Source: Rhodanobacter sp. C01 (lineage in GTDB: Bacteria; Pseudomonadota; Gammaproteobacteria; Xanthomonadales; Rhodanobacteraceae). From it: 64,000 nt of DNA. Position 1 is the first letter of the stretch. Each line of letters starts with the position of its first letter. A model generated the notes under the pieces. It was not told the DNA's origin. It did no database searches and saw only the letters and a program-made list of their open reading frames with translations. This document shows, piece after piece, positions 44,331-53,015 of this stretch. The position numbers and the translations under genes were made by a program. Location: positions 451,416 through 515,415 of the forward strand of contig NZ_MUNR01000011.1 of the NCBI RefSeq assembly GCF_002001045.1. The letters run 5' to 3'.

Positions 44331-46052
44331 TCAGCCGAACGTGAAGGCGTACGCCTGCACACCAGGGTCAAGGAAGGTGATCTCGAACAGCCGCTCACCG
44401 CTGCCGCTGGCCTGGCGCACCAACTGGTACAGGCGCTGTGCGCTGACCGTGCCGTTGCCGTCGGCATCGGTATCCATGCCGTGATCGGCACCGGGTACCT
44501 TGCCGTCGATGGTGACGCGGAAGCGGACTGGCTTGCCGTCGTTGGCGGGGCCGAGCACCAGGTGCAGATCGCGGCCGCGGAAACGGTAGACGATGGCGCC
44601 ACCGGCCTGGTCGAGCTGGGCGCTTTCGCCGTGCACGTTCCAGTGGCCGTCCAGCGACCAGTGGTCCGCGGCGAGCGAGTCGGGCGCGCGGTAATCCGCG
44701 GCATCGTCATGCGCCACCCGGCCACCGACGAAGTTCTGCGCACGGGCATAGCCGACGTAGGTTTCCGGCGAGCGGGTGGGATCGTTCGAGGCGGCGGCCT
44801 CGACGCCATGATGGTCGTCGCTGACGTAACCGCCGGGTAGATCCTTCTGGCCCGCCGCGGTCAGCAACTGGCGAATCACATCCTCGCTTTCCTGGTAGCC
44901 GCCTTCGCCGAAGTGGTGATGGCGGATCTGTCCCTGCGCATCGATGAAGTAATGCGCGGGCCAGTACTCGTTGTGGAAGCCCTGCCAGATCGCGTAGTCG
45001 TTATCCAGCGCGACCGGGTAATCGACGCTCAAGTCTTTCACCGCCTTGGTCACGTTGGCCGGATCCTTCTCGAACGCGAACTCCGGCGCATGCACGCCGA
45101 TCACCACCAGGCCGTGATCCTTGTACTTGTCGGCCCAGCCGCGCACATACGGCAGCGAGCGGATGCAGTTGATGCAGGAGTAGGTCCAGAAGTCGACCAG
45201 CACCACCTTGCCGCGCAGTGACTCGGTGGTCAGCGGCGGGCTATTTAGCCATTGCGTGGCGCCGGCCAGCGACGGCATGTCGCCTTCCACCGGCAGCGGT
45301 GCGCCGGCTTTCAACACGGGTTCGGGCGCCGGTGCCGGGCGCACCGCGTTGATCAGCTTCTGCTCGATGCCGCCGGTGCTGGCCAGCGAGACGCGGGTGA
45401 GCAGGCCGGTATCCAGCCCCAGCGCGATCGCGGCGACGCCGCACAGCACCAAGACGCCGAGTGCACGGCGGACCCATTCGCCGGCGCCGAGCGAGCGCTT
45501 CATCAAGCCGAAGACCTTGCCGCCGATCAGGAGTGCCAGGCCGAGCGAGGTCGCCGCGCCCCCGGCATAGGTGAGCAGCAGCAAGGTGGTCTGCACGCTG
45601 GCGCCGTTCAACGCCGCGCCAGTCAACAGCAGACCGAGGATCGGCCCCGCGCATGGTGCCCATAGCAAGCCGGTGGCCACGCCGAGACCGGCGGCGCCCC
45701 AGATCGAGTCGCCATCGCCGGCCGAGCGCTGCGACAGCCGGTTGCCCAGAGCCACGAACGGGCGGCTGATCCACTCGGCCAGATGAGTTGACAACAGGGT
45801 CAGGCCGAGGAAGGCCAGCACCACCATCGCCACGTAGCGACCGTACTGGTTCGCATGCACCGCCCAGCCACCACCGAGGGCAGCCAGCGTGGCCACCGCA
45901 GAGAACGTGATCGCCATGCCCAGCAGCATCGGCAGCCCGTTGCGCATGAACGGCCGGTCGGAGCGGGCGAACACGAATGGCAGCACCGGCAGGATGCATG
46001 GGCTGAGGATGGTCAGTACGCCGCCGAGGTAGGCGAGGATCAACACGAGCAT
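44331..46052 (-). CDS. DipZ-type protein: CcdA membrane domain, thioredoxin domain, C-terminal beta domain
   Basis: This 573-residue protein carries electrons from the cytoplasm to the periplasm. Residues about 1-215 form a CcdA/DsbD-like membrane domain with the paired Cys in LSPCILPVLP and WAPCAGP. The periplasmic thioredoxin-like domain (about 270-400) has the redox motif YSCINCIRSLP. The last 150 residues (GRDLHLVLGPAND, VRFRVTIDGKVPG) are the extra beta domain of DipZ proteins. The gene precedes msrB, and its promoter is a perfect GTAACC-N16-CGAA. It therefore probably supplies reductant to periplasmic MsrB under control of the neighbouring ECF sigma factor. Confidence 0.9.
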   Translation of the reverse strand: MLVLILAYLGGVLTILSPCILPVLPFVFARSDRPFMRNGLPMLLGMAITFSAVATLAALGGGWAVHANQYGRYVAMVVLAFLGLTLLSTHLAEWISRPFVALGNRLSQRSAGDGDSIWGAAGLGVATGLLWAPCAGPILGLLLTGAALNGASVQTTLLLLTYAGGAATSLGLALLIGGKVFGLMKRSLGAGEWVRRALGVLVLCGVAAIALGLDTGLLTRVSLASTGGIEQKLINAVRPAPAPEPVLKAGAPLPVEGDMPSLAGATQWLNSPPLTTESLRGKVVLVDFWTYSCINCIRSLPYVRGWADKYKDHGLVVIGVHAPEFAFEKDPANVTKAVKDLSVDYPVALDNDYAIWQGFHNEYWPAHYFIDAQGQIRHHHFGEGGYQESEDVIRQLLTAAGQKDLPGGYVSDDHHGVEAAASNDPTRSPETYVGYARAQNFVGGRVAHDDAADYRAPDSLAADHWSLDGHWNVHGESAQLDQAGGAIVYRFRGRDLHLVLGPANDGKPVRFRVTIDGKVPGADHGMDTDADGNGTVSAQRLYQLVRQASGSGERLFEITFLDPGVQAYAFTFG

Positions 46053-46084
46053 GGAAGCGTCATCCGTGGGAGGTTGTCTGGTTA

Positions 46085-46110
46085 TTCGCCGGCAGGCTCG
46101 CGGCGGTTAC
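46085..46110 (-). promoter_or_regulatory. SigF-type ECF promoter for dipZ-msrB
   Basis: On the minus strand GTAACC (46110-46105) is followed after exactly 16 bases by CGAA (46088-46085). This is the consensus described for the Caulobacter SigF regulon. The dipZ ATG is 32 bases beyond the -10 box. Confidence 0.75.
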
Positions 46111-46123
46111 CTGCAGGTACGAG

Positions 46124-46149
46124 GTAACGCCGGCCGCAGATGCAGCGAA
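46124..46149 (+). promoter_or_regulatory. SigF-type ECF promoter for the sigma factor operon (autoregulation)
   Basis: On the plus strand GTAACG (46124-46129) is followed after exactly 16 bases by CGAA (46146-46149), 31 bases before the sigma factor ATG. Only the last base of the -35 element differs from the dipZ promoter. The two -35 boxes are 13 bases apart, back to back. Confidence 0.7.
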
Positions 46150-46180
46150 GACCCGATAGACGTTCCGTCGTGGACCGAGC

Positions 46181-46846
46181 ATGTCGCAAACCTTGACCGC
46201 CACCGGCTTCATGGGTCTAGATAGTGGACTTTCCCGTGGGATGAGTCTCGTCCGGACCGTGCCAGTCGAATCCGCCGCCGCCAGCATCAGCGAAACGCCC
46301 GACCAGCGTCGGGCGGCGTGGATGGCTGCCGCGCAGGCGGGCGATCGGCGTGCCTACGAGAAGCTGCTGGCCGATTCGGTGGCCTTGATCCGTGCAGCAG
46401 CACGCCGGCAGGGTGTGGCGCAGGATCATCTGGATGACGTGGTGCAGGAAACCCTGATCACCGTGCATCGCGTACGTCACACCTATGATCCAACCCGCTC
46501 CTATGATGCGTGGCTCACCGCGATCGCCAACCGCCGGGCGATCGACGCATTGCGCAGTCGCGGTCGTCGCGACAGTCGCGAGTTGCATGACGAATTCGCG
46601 CTCGACAGTCACCCCGACACCGACGATGCCAGTGCCGCCACCGAAAGCGGCCAACGCGCGCAACGTCTGCGCGAGGCGATCGCCGAATTGCCGCCGGGCC
46701 AGCGTGAGGCAGTCGAGCAGCTGGGTCTGCGCGAACGTTCGTTGAGCGAGGCAGCCGAAATCACCGGACGCAACACTGGCGCACTGAAAGTGAACCTGCA
46801 TCGCGCGCTGAAGGCGCTGCGCGAACGTTTCCATGGAGAATCTTGA
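46181..46846 (+). CDS. ECF sigma factor (SigF-like, with DUF1109 anti-sigma)
   Basis: This 221-residue ECF sigma factor has region 2 with RRAYEKLLADSVALIRAAARRQG and DHLDDVVQETLITVHRVRHTYDPTRSYDAWL (in pieces). The -10 recognition helix is ANRRAIDALRSRGRRDSRE. Region 4 has LPPGQREAVEQL and the helix-turn-helix LSEAAEITGRNTGALKVNLHRAL. An N-terminal extension of about 45 residues precedes region 2; later ATGs at 46211 and 46241 are possible starts. It is followed by a DUF1109 gene, the anti-sigma type of Caulobacter SigF. Bases 46288-46403 recur exactly at the right edge of the window. Confidence 0.93.
   Translation: MSQTLTATGFMGLDSGLSRGMSLVRTVPVESAAASISETPDQRRAAWMAAAQAGDRRAYEKLLADSVALIRAAARRQGVAQDHLDDVVQETLITVHRVRHTYDPTRSYDAWLTAIANRRAIDALRSRGRRDSRELHDEFALDSHPDTDDASAATESGQRAQRLREAIAELPPGQREAVEQLGLRERSLSEAAEITGRNTGALKVNLHRALKALRERFHGES
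46288..46403 (+). repeat. 116-base segment duplicated (inverted) at 63885-64000
   Basis: Every base from 46288 to 46403 matches the complement of 64000 to 63885. The first mismatch is at 46404, just after a GCAGCAGCAC tract. The other end of the identity is cut by the window. Confidence 0.95.
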
Positions 46847-46851
46847 ACACC

Positions 46852-47505
46852 ATGTCCGACCCGCGATCGCATGAGGCATTGATCGACCAGCTCGGCACCG
46901 AGCTGGTGCCGGTGCGTCGTCTGTTGCCGCCATGGCTTCGCACCGCCGGCTGGCTGCTGGCGGTGGTGGCGATCGCAGTCGTGCTGCTGATGCATTACGG
47001 CGCGGATCCGATGTTGCGGCGCTGGGCGGGCACACCGGATCTCGGTTGGGCCGGCATGGGAGCGGTGATCACCGCGATCACCGCGGCCTGGGCTGCCTTT
47101 GCCTTGGGCGTGCCGGGGCAGCGTGCAGCCTGGGCGTGGCTGCCGCTGCCAGGTGCCTTGCTGTGGATCGGCGCCAGCGGTATGGGCTGCCTGCGCACGT
47201 GGATTGCTCCGGGTACGCATATCGCCAGCATGCATCAGTCCGCCGATTGCCTGGTCTTCATCATCAGCTTCTCGATCCCGCTGTCTGCGTTGCTGATCGT
47301 GCTACTGCGACGCGCCTGTCCGCTGCGGCCGGTGCTCACCGCCGTGATGATCGGGCTGGCCAGCGCGGCGGCTTCGGCCAGCCTGCTGGAGATCTGCCAT
47401 GCATACGATGCCGCTGCGACCGATCTGCTGACGCACGCACTGGCCGTGGCGGTAGTGGTGGGTGTCAATGCGGCGATGGGTGGTCGGCTTCTTTCGAAGG
47501 CCTGA
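46852..47505 (+). CDS. DUF1109 (NrsF-type) membrane anti-sigma factor
   Basis: This 217-residue inner-membrane protein has six hydrophobic helices and a short cytoplasmic N-terminus that would hold the sigma factor. It matches DUF1109/NrsF proteins. Conserved-looking Cys residues occur in GASGMGCLRTW, HQSADCLVF and LLEICHAYD; in Caulobacter NrsF, Cys residues sense heavy metals or oxidants and trigger sigma release. The ATG at 46852 is five bases after the sigma factor stop. The pair is therefore co-expressed, and the target genes are probably dipZ-msrB on the other side. Confidence 0.9.
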   Translation: MSDPRSHEALIDQLGTELVPVRRLLPPWLRTAGWLLAVVAIAVVLLMHYGADPMLRRWAGTPDLGWAGMGAVITAITAAWAAFALGVPGQRAAWAWLPLPGALLWIGASGMGCLRTWIAPGTHIASMHQSADCLVFIISFSIPLSALLIVLLRRACPLRPVLTAVMIGLASAAASASLLEICHAYDAAATDLLTHALAVAVVVGVNAAMGGRLLSKA

Positions 47506-47522
47506 TCCAGGGCGCCTCGATG

Positions 47523-47604
47523 TGTAGGAGCGGCTTCAGCCGCGATGGTCTTCGGGATCGACCAGCATCAAATCAAGAACATCGCGGCTGAGGCCGCTCC
47601 TGCA
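47523..47604. repeat. REP-type palindromic pair
   Basis: Two inverted 24-base arms, the first beginning TGTAGGAGCGGCTTCAGCCG, lie 34 bases apart between the converging anti-sigma and yajQ genes. They are the same family as 44241-44314 with compensating changes in the stem. They may act as a bidirectional terminator. Confidence 0.85.
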
Positions 47605-47613
47605 GGGATTTCG

Positions 47614-48096
47614 TCAATCGCGGAAATTGTCGAACTGCAGCGGCAGCTCGACCTCCGCCTTGCGCAGCACCGCCATCGCATCCTGCAGGTCATCGCGCTT
47701 CTTGCCACTGACGCGCAGCTTGTCGCCGTTGATCTGCGCCTCGACCTTGAGCTTGGCGGCCTTCAACGAAGCGACCAGCTTCTTCGCGATCGGCTGCTCG
47801 ATGCCCTGCTTGACGGTGATCTTCTGCCGCGAACCACCCAGGTTGGTTTCCGGGTCGCCAACGTCCAGTGCACGAATGTCGATTTTCCTTGCTGCAAGGC
47901 GGCCACGCAGGATGTCCAGCATCTGCTGCAGCTGAAATTCGCTGGGGGCGCTCTGCGTGATCACGAATTCGTCCAGCACATACTTCGCATCCACACCCTT
48001 GAAATCGAAGCGCGTGGTCAGCTCGCGGTTAGCCTGATCGACCGCATTGGTCAGTTCGTGCTTGTCGACTTCGGAGATCACGTCAAAGGAAGGCAT
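47614..48096 (-). CDS. yajQ: YajQ family nucleotide-binding protein
   Basis: This 160-residue protein is YajQ, with the full family pattern: MPSFDVISEVDKHELTNAVD, FDFKGVDAKY, QMLDILRGRLAARKIDIRAL, KQGIEQPIAKKLV and VSGKKRDDLQDAMAVLR. Homologues bind cyclic di-GMP, and in Xanthomonas one acts with a transcription factor to control virulence; others bind ATP or tRNA. The ATG at 48096 is used, since the longer frame runs over the divergent gene. It ends ten bases from a REP palindrome. Confidence 0.95.
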   Translation of the reverse strand: MPSFDVISEVDKHELTNAVDQANRELTTRFDFKGVDAKYVLDEFVITQSAPSEFQLQQMLDILRGRLAARKIDIRALDVGDPETNLGGSRQKITVKQGIEQPIAKKLVASLKAAKLKVEAQINGDKLRVSGKKRDDLQDAMAVLRKAEVELPLQFDNFRD

Positions 48097-48186
48097 GGCG
48101 GTGGCTCGATGGAAGGCGGAGCGGCAAGTGTAAGCGATGCATCTGGGCAATAATGCGCAGTCTATGCGGCGCGAGGACGCGAATTC

Positions 48187-49365
48187 GTGAAAATGGATGT
48201 GCTGATCATCGGCGCCGGCGCCGCCGGGCTGATGTGTGCGATTGCCGCCGGCCAACGCGGTCGCCGCGTGCTGCTGGTCGATCACGCCAACAAGGTCGGC
48301 AAGAAGATCCTGATGTCCGGCGGCGGGCGCTGCAATTTCACCAATACCGGCACGACCCCGGCGAACTATCTCTCGGCAAACCCGCATTTCGCCAAGTCCG
48401 CGCTCGCGCGCTACACCCCGGCCGATTTCATTGCGCTGGTCGAGAAGCATCGCATCGCCTATCACGAGAAGGAGCTGGGCCAGCTGTTCTGCGACGACTC
48501 GTCCAAGCAGATCGTGCGCATGCTGCTGGACGAATGCGCCGCCGCTGGCGTCACGGTGGAAGCGAGCTGCGGCGTGCAGCGCGTGCGCAAGACGCCGGAA
48601 GGTTTCAGCGTGCTTACCGCGCGCGGCGAGGTGCATGCCGAATCACTGGTGGTGGCCAGTGGCGGCCTGTCGATCCCCAGCATGGGCGCCAGCGGCTTCG
48701 GTTACCAGCTCGCGCGGCAGTTCGGTCATGACGTACTGCCAACGCGCGCAGGCCTAGTGCCGCTGACGCTGAGCGGCAAGCATCAGGAGCATTACCAGGA
48801 TCTGGCTGGTGTCGCGTTGTCTGCGGTGGAAACGCGCATGGGCAAGCAGGGTTTTCGTGCCGGTTTGCTGTTCACCCATCGCGGCATCAGCGGGCCATCG
48901 ATCCTGCAGATTTCCTCGTACTGGCAACCGGGCGACGACCTGCGTATCGATCTGCTGCCTGATCAGGTCGCGGGCGTCTGGTTGGTCGAACAGCGCGGCG
49001 CACGGTCACTGGCCGAGCTGAAGACCGTGCTCGGCGAGGTGCTTCCGAAACGGCTGGCACAACGATTGTGCGAGCAGTGGTTTGGCAATCGACCCATGCG
49101 CCAGTACCGCGAAGCCGAATTGATGCAGATCGGTGACCAGCTCAACGCATGGCCGATCACCGCCAGCGGCACCGAGGGCTATCGCACTGCCGAAGTGACG
49201 CTGGGTGGCGTCGATACCGACGGTCTGTCCTCCAGCACCATGCAGTCGAAGCTGGTGTCTGGCCTGTATTTCATTGGCGAGGTGGTCGATGTCACCGGCT
49301 GGCTCGGCGGCTACAACTTCCAGTGGGCGTGGGCTTCGGGGCAGGCGGCAGGTGCAATGGCTTGA
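48187..49365 (+). CDS. HI0933/YhiN family FAD-dependent oxidoreductase
   Basis: This protein of 390-392 residues is a flavoprotein of the HI0933-like (YhiN) family. It starts with the Rossmann motif DVLIIGAGAAGLMCAIAAGQ and has GKKILMSGGGRCNFTN, the family mark, near residue 39. VVASGGLSIPSMGASGFGY follows, and the protein ends in GLYFIGEVVDVTGWLGGYNFQWAWASG (in pieces), the second FAD contact. Its substrate is unknown. A GTG at 48187 or an ATG at 48193 could be the start. It diverges from yajQ. Confidence 0.93.
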   Translation: MKMDVLIIGAGAAGLMCAIAAGQRGRRVLLVDHANKVGKKILMSGGGRCNFTNTGTTPANYLSANPHFAKSALARYTPADFIALVEKHRIAYHEKELGQLFCDDSSKQIVRMLLDECAAAGVTVEASCGVQRVRKTPEGFSVLTARGEVHAESLVVASGGLSIPSMGASGFGYQLARQFGHDVLPTRAGLVPLTLSGKHQEHYQDLAGVALSAVETRMGKQGFRAGLLFTHRGISGPSILQISSYWQPGDDLRIDLLPDQVAGVWLVEQRGARSLAELKTVLGEVLPKRLAQRLCEQWFGNRPMRQYREAELMQIGDQLNAWPITASGTEGYRTAEVTLGGVDTDGLSSSTMQSKLVSGLYFIGEVVDVTGWLGGYNFQWAWASGQAAGAMA

Positions 49366-49456
49366 TGGGCTGCGCCCCTGGTTGTTCGCAGACGCTTCGC
49401 GTGCCCTGAACGCACAGGATGTTCCACTGCGGCATCGTTGAGATGAGGAAGCCTTC

Positions 49457-50347
49457 ATGAAAGTCGGATTTATCGGGCTGGGCGCCATGGGTAGCGCCAT
49501 GGCCAGCAATCTGGTTGCGGCCGGTCACACAGTGACAGTGTGGAACCGTTCCGAAGCAGCCATGGAACCGCTGGCCTCGCTCGGTGCGAAGACGGCGCGT
49601 ACGGCTGATCGTGCCGCGCAGGGTGAGGTGCTGTGCAGCATGCTTGCGAACGATCAGGCTGTGCGCGAGGTGTTCCTCGACGGCGGCCTGCTCGATGCGA
49701 TGGATCGCGACATGGTGCATGTGAATCACGCGACGATTTCGGTGGCGCTGGCGAGGCAGCTTGCCGAGGAACACGCGAAACGCGGGTTGCAATATGTCGC
49801 TGCGCCGGTGTTTGGTCGCCCGGATATGGCGGCCGCGGCGAAGCTGAATATCCTCGTGGCCGGCCAACCGGAGGCCATCGAACGCGTGCGGCCGTTGCTG
49901 GAAGCGATGGGCAGCAAGCTGTGGCCATTGGGCGAGTCGCCGGAACGCGCCAACGTGGCGAAGATCGCCGGCAACTTCATGCTGGCCGCGGCGATCGAGA
50001 GCATGGCCGAGGCGACCGCATTGACCCGTGCACACGGTGTCAGTGCCGCGGATTTCCTGGAGGTGATGGTGAACACCCTCTTCGCTGCGCCGGCCTATCA
50101 GGGTTACGGCAAGCTGATCGCCGAGCAGCGCTTCAAGCCGGCAGGATTCACGCTGCCGTTGGGTCTCAAGGACGTGGAGCTGGCACTGACCGCAGGTTCG
50201 GCGGCACGCGTACCGCTGCCATTCGCTGGTGTACTGCGTGACAGTCTGCTGGAGGCTCTGGCTGCCGGCGATGCCGAACTCGACTGGTCGGCACTGGCCT
50301 TGGTAGCGGCGCGACGTGCGCATCTGGATGAGCGCAAACAGGGCTGA
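49457..50347 (+). CDS. 3-hydroxyisobutyrate dehydrogenase-type NAD(P) oxidoreductase
   Basis: This 296-residue protein belongs to the beta-hydroxyacid dehydrogenase family. The NAD(P)-binding motif is KVGFIGLGAMGSAMASNL at 2-19, followed by HTVTVWNRS. The catalytic Lys lies in NVAKIAGNFMLAAAIESMAEA (about residue 170), and a GLKDVELALT helix follows in the second domain. Within the family it resembles glyoxylate/succinic semialdehyde reductases as much as 3-hydroxyisobutyrate dehydrogenase, so no substrate is assigned. It stands 91 bases after the flavoprotein gene and converges with the PhzF gene. Confidence 0.9.
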   Translation: MKVGFIGLGAMGSAMASNLVAAGHTVTVWNRSEAAMEPLASLGAKTARTADRAAQGEVLCSMLANDQAVREVFLDGGLLDAMDRDMVHVNHATISVALARQLAEEHAKRGLQYVAAPVFGRPDMAAAAKLNILVAGQPEAIERVRPLLEAMGSKLWPLGESPERANVAKIAGNFMLAAAIESMAEATALTRAHGVSAADFLEVMVNTLFAAPAYQGYGKLIAEQRFKPAGFTLPLGLKDVELALTAGSAARVPLPFAGVLRDSLLEALAAGDAELDWSALALVAARRAHLDERKQG

Positions 50348-50375
50348 CAAGGACGAGGTCGTCATCCCCTTGGCA

Positions 50376-51260
50376 TTACTCGCGCGGCAGCCAGTCGAGC
50401 GGTCCGCTCACTACGGTGTGGCTGCGGCCACCGACCCAGATCGCGCTGCCATCGATGCGCACGATCAAACGCGCATCGTGACCGATCTCGCGACCCTGGC
50501 TGACGCAGTAACCGCGTGCCAGCGTGCCCTGCGGCTCGGCGTGCACGAGATACGCAGCGATCAGGCCGTTGGCGGCGCCGGAGGCAGGATCCTCGACGAT
50601 GCCGACGCCGGCCGGGAAAGCACGCACGACGAGCTGATAGTCCGGATCACGAGCTCGCGTGAATGCACACAGGCCCATGCTGTCGCTGGCCTGCGCCAGT
50701 GCGGCGATCGCGGCATGATCGGGTTGCCAACCGCGCAGGCTGGCCTCGTCGGCAACCTCGGCCAGCCACCAGCGCCGGCCGCCATCGACGAGTGCTGGCG
50801 GCAGTACACCGGGTTCGATGCCGGCAAGTGCCGCTGACAGCAGCGGGTGCGCCGCATGGCCCGTTTCCAATACGCGTTCGCCGGGTGATTTCAGCAGCAG
50901 ATCGCGACTGGCGCCGCTGCCTTCAACCCGGATCGGCAACACACCGGCTCCGCATTCCTGCCACAGCAGGCCATCGCGTGGCTCGGCCAGCCCGCATTCC
51001 AGTGCCGCATGTGCACTGCCGATGCTGGGATGCCCGGCAAACGGGATTTCCTTGTGCGGAGTGAAGATCCGCACGCGGTAGCTGGCTTTCGGGTCGGTCG
51101 GCGGCAACAGGAAGGTGGTTTCGACCAGTGCAGTCCAGCGTGCGAAACGCTGCATCGCAGCGTCACTCCAGTCATCCGCACCGATGACCACGCCGAGATG
51201 GTTGCCACCGCCGAGGGTGGCGGCGAAGACGTCCAGATGCAGATAACGAAGCAAGGTCAT
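50376..51260 (-). CDS. PhzF family isomerase-like protein
   Basis: This 294-residue protein has the PhzF (diaminopimelate epimerase-like) fold. It starts RYLHLDVFAATLGGGNHLGVV, has the catalytic Glu region ETTFLLPP, and IFTPHKEIPFAGHPSIGSAHAAL, with the family's FxGHP motif near residue 75. VEDPASGAANGLIAAYL lies near residue 230. PhzF itself isomerises a phenazine precursor, but there are no other phenazine genes here, so this is a generic member. The ATG at 51260 is used. Confidence 0.92.
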   Translation of the reverse strand: MTLLRYLHLDVFAATLGGGNHLGVVIGADDWSDAAMQRFARWTALVETTFLLPPTDPKASYRVRIFTPHKEIPFAGHPSIGSAHAALECGLAEPRDGLLWQECGAGVLPIRVEGSGASRDLLLKSPGERVLETGHAAHPLLSAALAGIEPGVLPPALVDGGRRWWLAEVADEASLRGWQPDHAAIAALAQASDSMGLCAFTRARDPDYQLVVRAFPAGVGIVEDPASGAANGLIAAYLVHAEPQGTLARGYCVSQGREIGHDARLIVRIDGSAIWVGGRSHTVVSGPLDWLPRE

Positions 51261-51460
51261 GATTCCGTGACACAGCAGCAAGCTGCGTAAAGCGGCGGAT
51301 GATAGTCCTGCAGCGGTGCTCCGGGCAGTGATTTTTCGAAATATCGGCGCCGGACCGTGGCATAAGCACCTATCAAGCGGGGCGGCGCCAGCGGAAAGTC
51401 GACAAGCGCCGGCAGGGGCGCCAAGATGCCGAACCTTGTCCACCTGCTGCGGATGCGTTC

Positions 51461-52069
51461 ATGCTGATCACCCTGGCCATCATCGCCATCACCTGCATCG
51501 TCTCGTTCATGGCCTTCAACAACACCCGGCTGATGAACGACCTGATCCTGTGGCCACCGGCGATCACCCGTCAGCGCGAATACCACCGGCTGGTGACCTA
51601 CGGGCTGGTGCATGCGGACTTCAACCACCTGCTGTTCAACATGATCACGCTGTTCTTCTTCGGGCGGGCGATGGAGGGATTCATCAACGATCGCCTGGGT
51701 ATGCTCGGTTTCGCGCTGTTCTATATCGGCGGCCTGGTGGTATCGATCCTGCCGACCTACTTGAAGAACCGCGGCAACCCGAACTACCGCAGTCTCGGTG
51801 CCTCTGGCGCGGTGTCGGCCGTGCTGTTCGCCTACATCCTGCTGGCGCCGTGGTCGCGGATCATCGTGCTTGTGATACCGATGCCGGCGATCGTCTATGC
51901 AGTGCTGTACACCGGTTACTCGATCTACATGGACCGGCGTGGGCAGGGCAATGTGAATCACAGTGCGCATCTGTGGGGTGCAGCTTATGGTGTGATCTTC
52001 ATGTTGCTGGTGGACCCGCGTGTGCTGCCGTATTTCCTCAACGCGCTGATGCGGCCAAGCTTTCGATAA
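51461..52069 (+). CDS. rhomboid family intramembrane serine protease
   Basis: This 202-residue membrane protein has six hydrophobic helices and the rhomboid catalytic pair: Ser in RSLGASGAVSAVLFAYIL (GASGA, near residue 115) and His in VNHSAHLWGAAYGVIF near residue 171. The HADFNHLLFNMITLFFFG loop (helix 2) supplies the conserved His/Asn of the oxyanion hole. Substrates are unknown. The 200 bases before it show no gene. Confidence 0.92.
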   Translation: MLITLAIIAITCIVSFMAFNNTRLMNDLILWPPAITRQREYHRLVTYGLVHADFNHLLFNMITLFFFGRAMEGFINDRLGMLGFALFYIGGLVVSILPTYLKNRGNPNYRSLGASGAVSAVLFAYILLAPWSRIIVLVIPMPAIVYAVLYTGYSIYMDRRGQGNVNHSAHLWGAAYGVIFMLLVDPRVLPYFLNALMRPSFR

Positions 52070-52194
52070 ACGAGGTTCAAGATGAACATGAGCGGACGCT
52101 CATGACGGAGACATCACGCCGTCGATGATGATCTGTGGCATCGGGGCGAGCATACTGGCCTCGGTACCATTGATCACCGCAGGAGAACGAACGC

Positions 52195-52887
52195 ATGGCT
52201 ATGACCCGCAAGTCAGCTGCGAAGAAGTCCGCGGCAAAGAAGGCTCCCGCCAAAAAGACCACCACGAAGAAAGCATCTGCGAAGAAGGCAGCCGCGCGTG
52301 ACGTGGCCAAGACGGCACCCCGCAAGCAGGTTGCGAAGAAGGTTGCCGTCAAAAAATCAGCGACGAAGAAACCAGCGCTGAAGAAACCGCTCGCAAGGAA
52401 AGCTGTCGCCAGGAAGGTCGCTGCGAAGAAAGTGCCAGCGAAGAAAGTATCTGCAAAGAAAATCGCGACCCGGAAGCCGGCAGCGAAGAAAGCCATCGCC
52501 AGGAAGACCAGCGGCCGCAAGATCGCCACAAAGAAGGTGGCTGCGAAAAAACCGGTCGCTCGAAAGGTTGCCAAGCGCCCGGTCAGCAGAGCCGTCGCCA
52601 AACCGGTGGCCCCTGCGAAAAGGCCGACTCTGCGCAGGCGTCCGGTGGTCGAGGCGCCGATCAAGCACATCAGTCCGGAAGAAGCGGTAGCGCATATCCA
52701 GGCACTCCTCGAGGCCAAGCAGGAGCGGGTGCGGCAAGGACCGAGCTGGCCAGGTGCCAATTCAACACATCCGGACTCGAATGGTGCAGAAATACACCGT
52801 TCCGCACCCGCTGATGCAGCCCTTGAGCGAGGCGATGGTCGCGTGCTCGCCCCACAACGCGGTGAACAGAGCAAACGCAAGGACTGA
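52195..52887 (+). CDS. histone H1-like Lys/Ala-rich DNA-binding protein
   Basis: This protein of about 230 residues has an N-terminal two-thirds (1-150) built almost wholly from Ala-Lys-Lys repeats (KKSAAKKAPAKKTTTKKASA), like histone H1 tails, Bordetella BpH1 and Pseudomonas AlgP. It should bind DNA and bend or compact the nucleoid. A distinct non-basic segment follows, HISPEEAVAHIQALLEAKQERVRQGPSW (in pieces), probably a conserved tail module. The last 45 residues are unstructured and may vary between strains. The coding sequence is prone to repeat-length change. Confidence 0.85.
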   Translation: MAMTRKSAAKKSAAKKAPAKKTTTKKASAKKAAARDVAKTAPRKQVAKKVAVKKSATKKPALKKPLARKAVARKVAAKKVPAKKVSAKKIATRKPAAKKAIARKTSGRKIATKKVAAKKPVARKVAKRPVSRAVAKPVAPAKRPTLRRRPVVEAPIKHISPEEAVAHIQALLEAKQERVRQGPSWPGANSTHPDSNGAEIHRSAPADAALERGDGRVLAPQRGEQSKRKD

Positions 52888-53015
52888 GTCATGGGGTGGT
52901 CCATCCGCGGCACATGGCTGGCAGGTAAATGCCGGTCAGCCACGTGCTGAAAACTCAGTACGCATTCAAGCACTACGTCCCAGAATGGTGCCGTCACTCC
53001 AGAGGGAGACGGATC

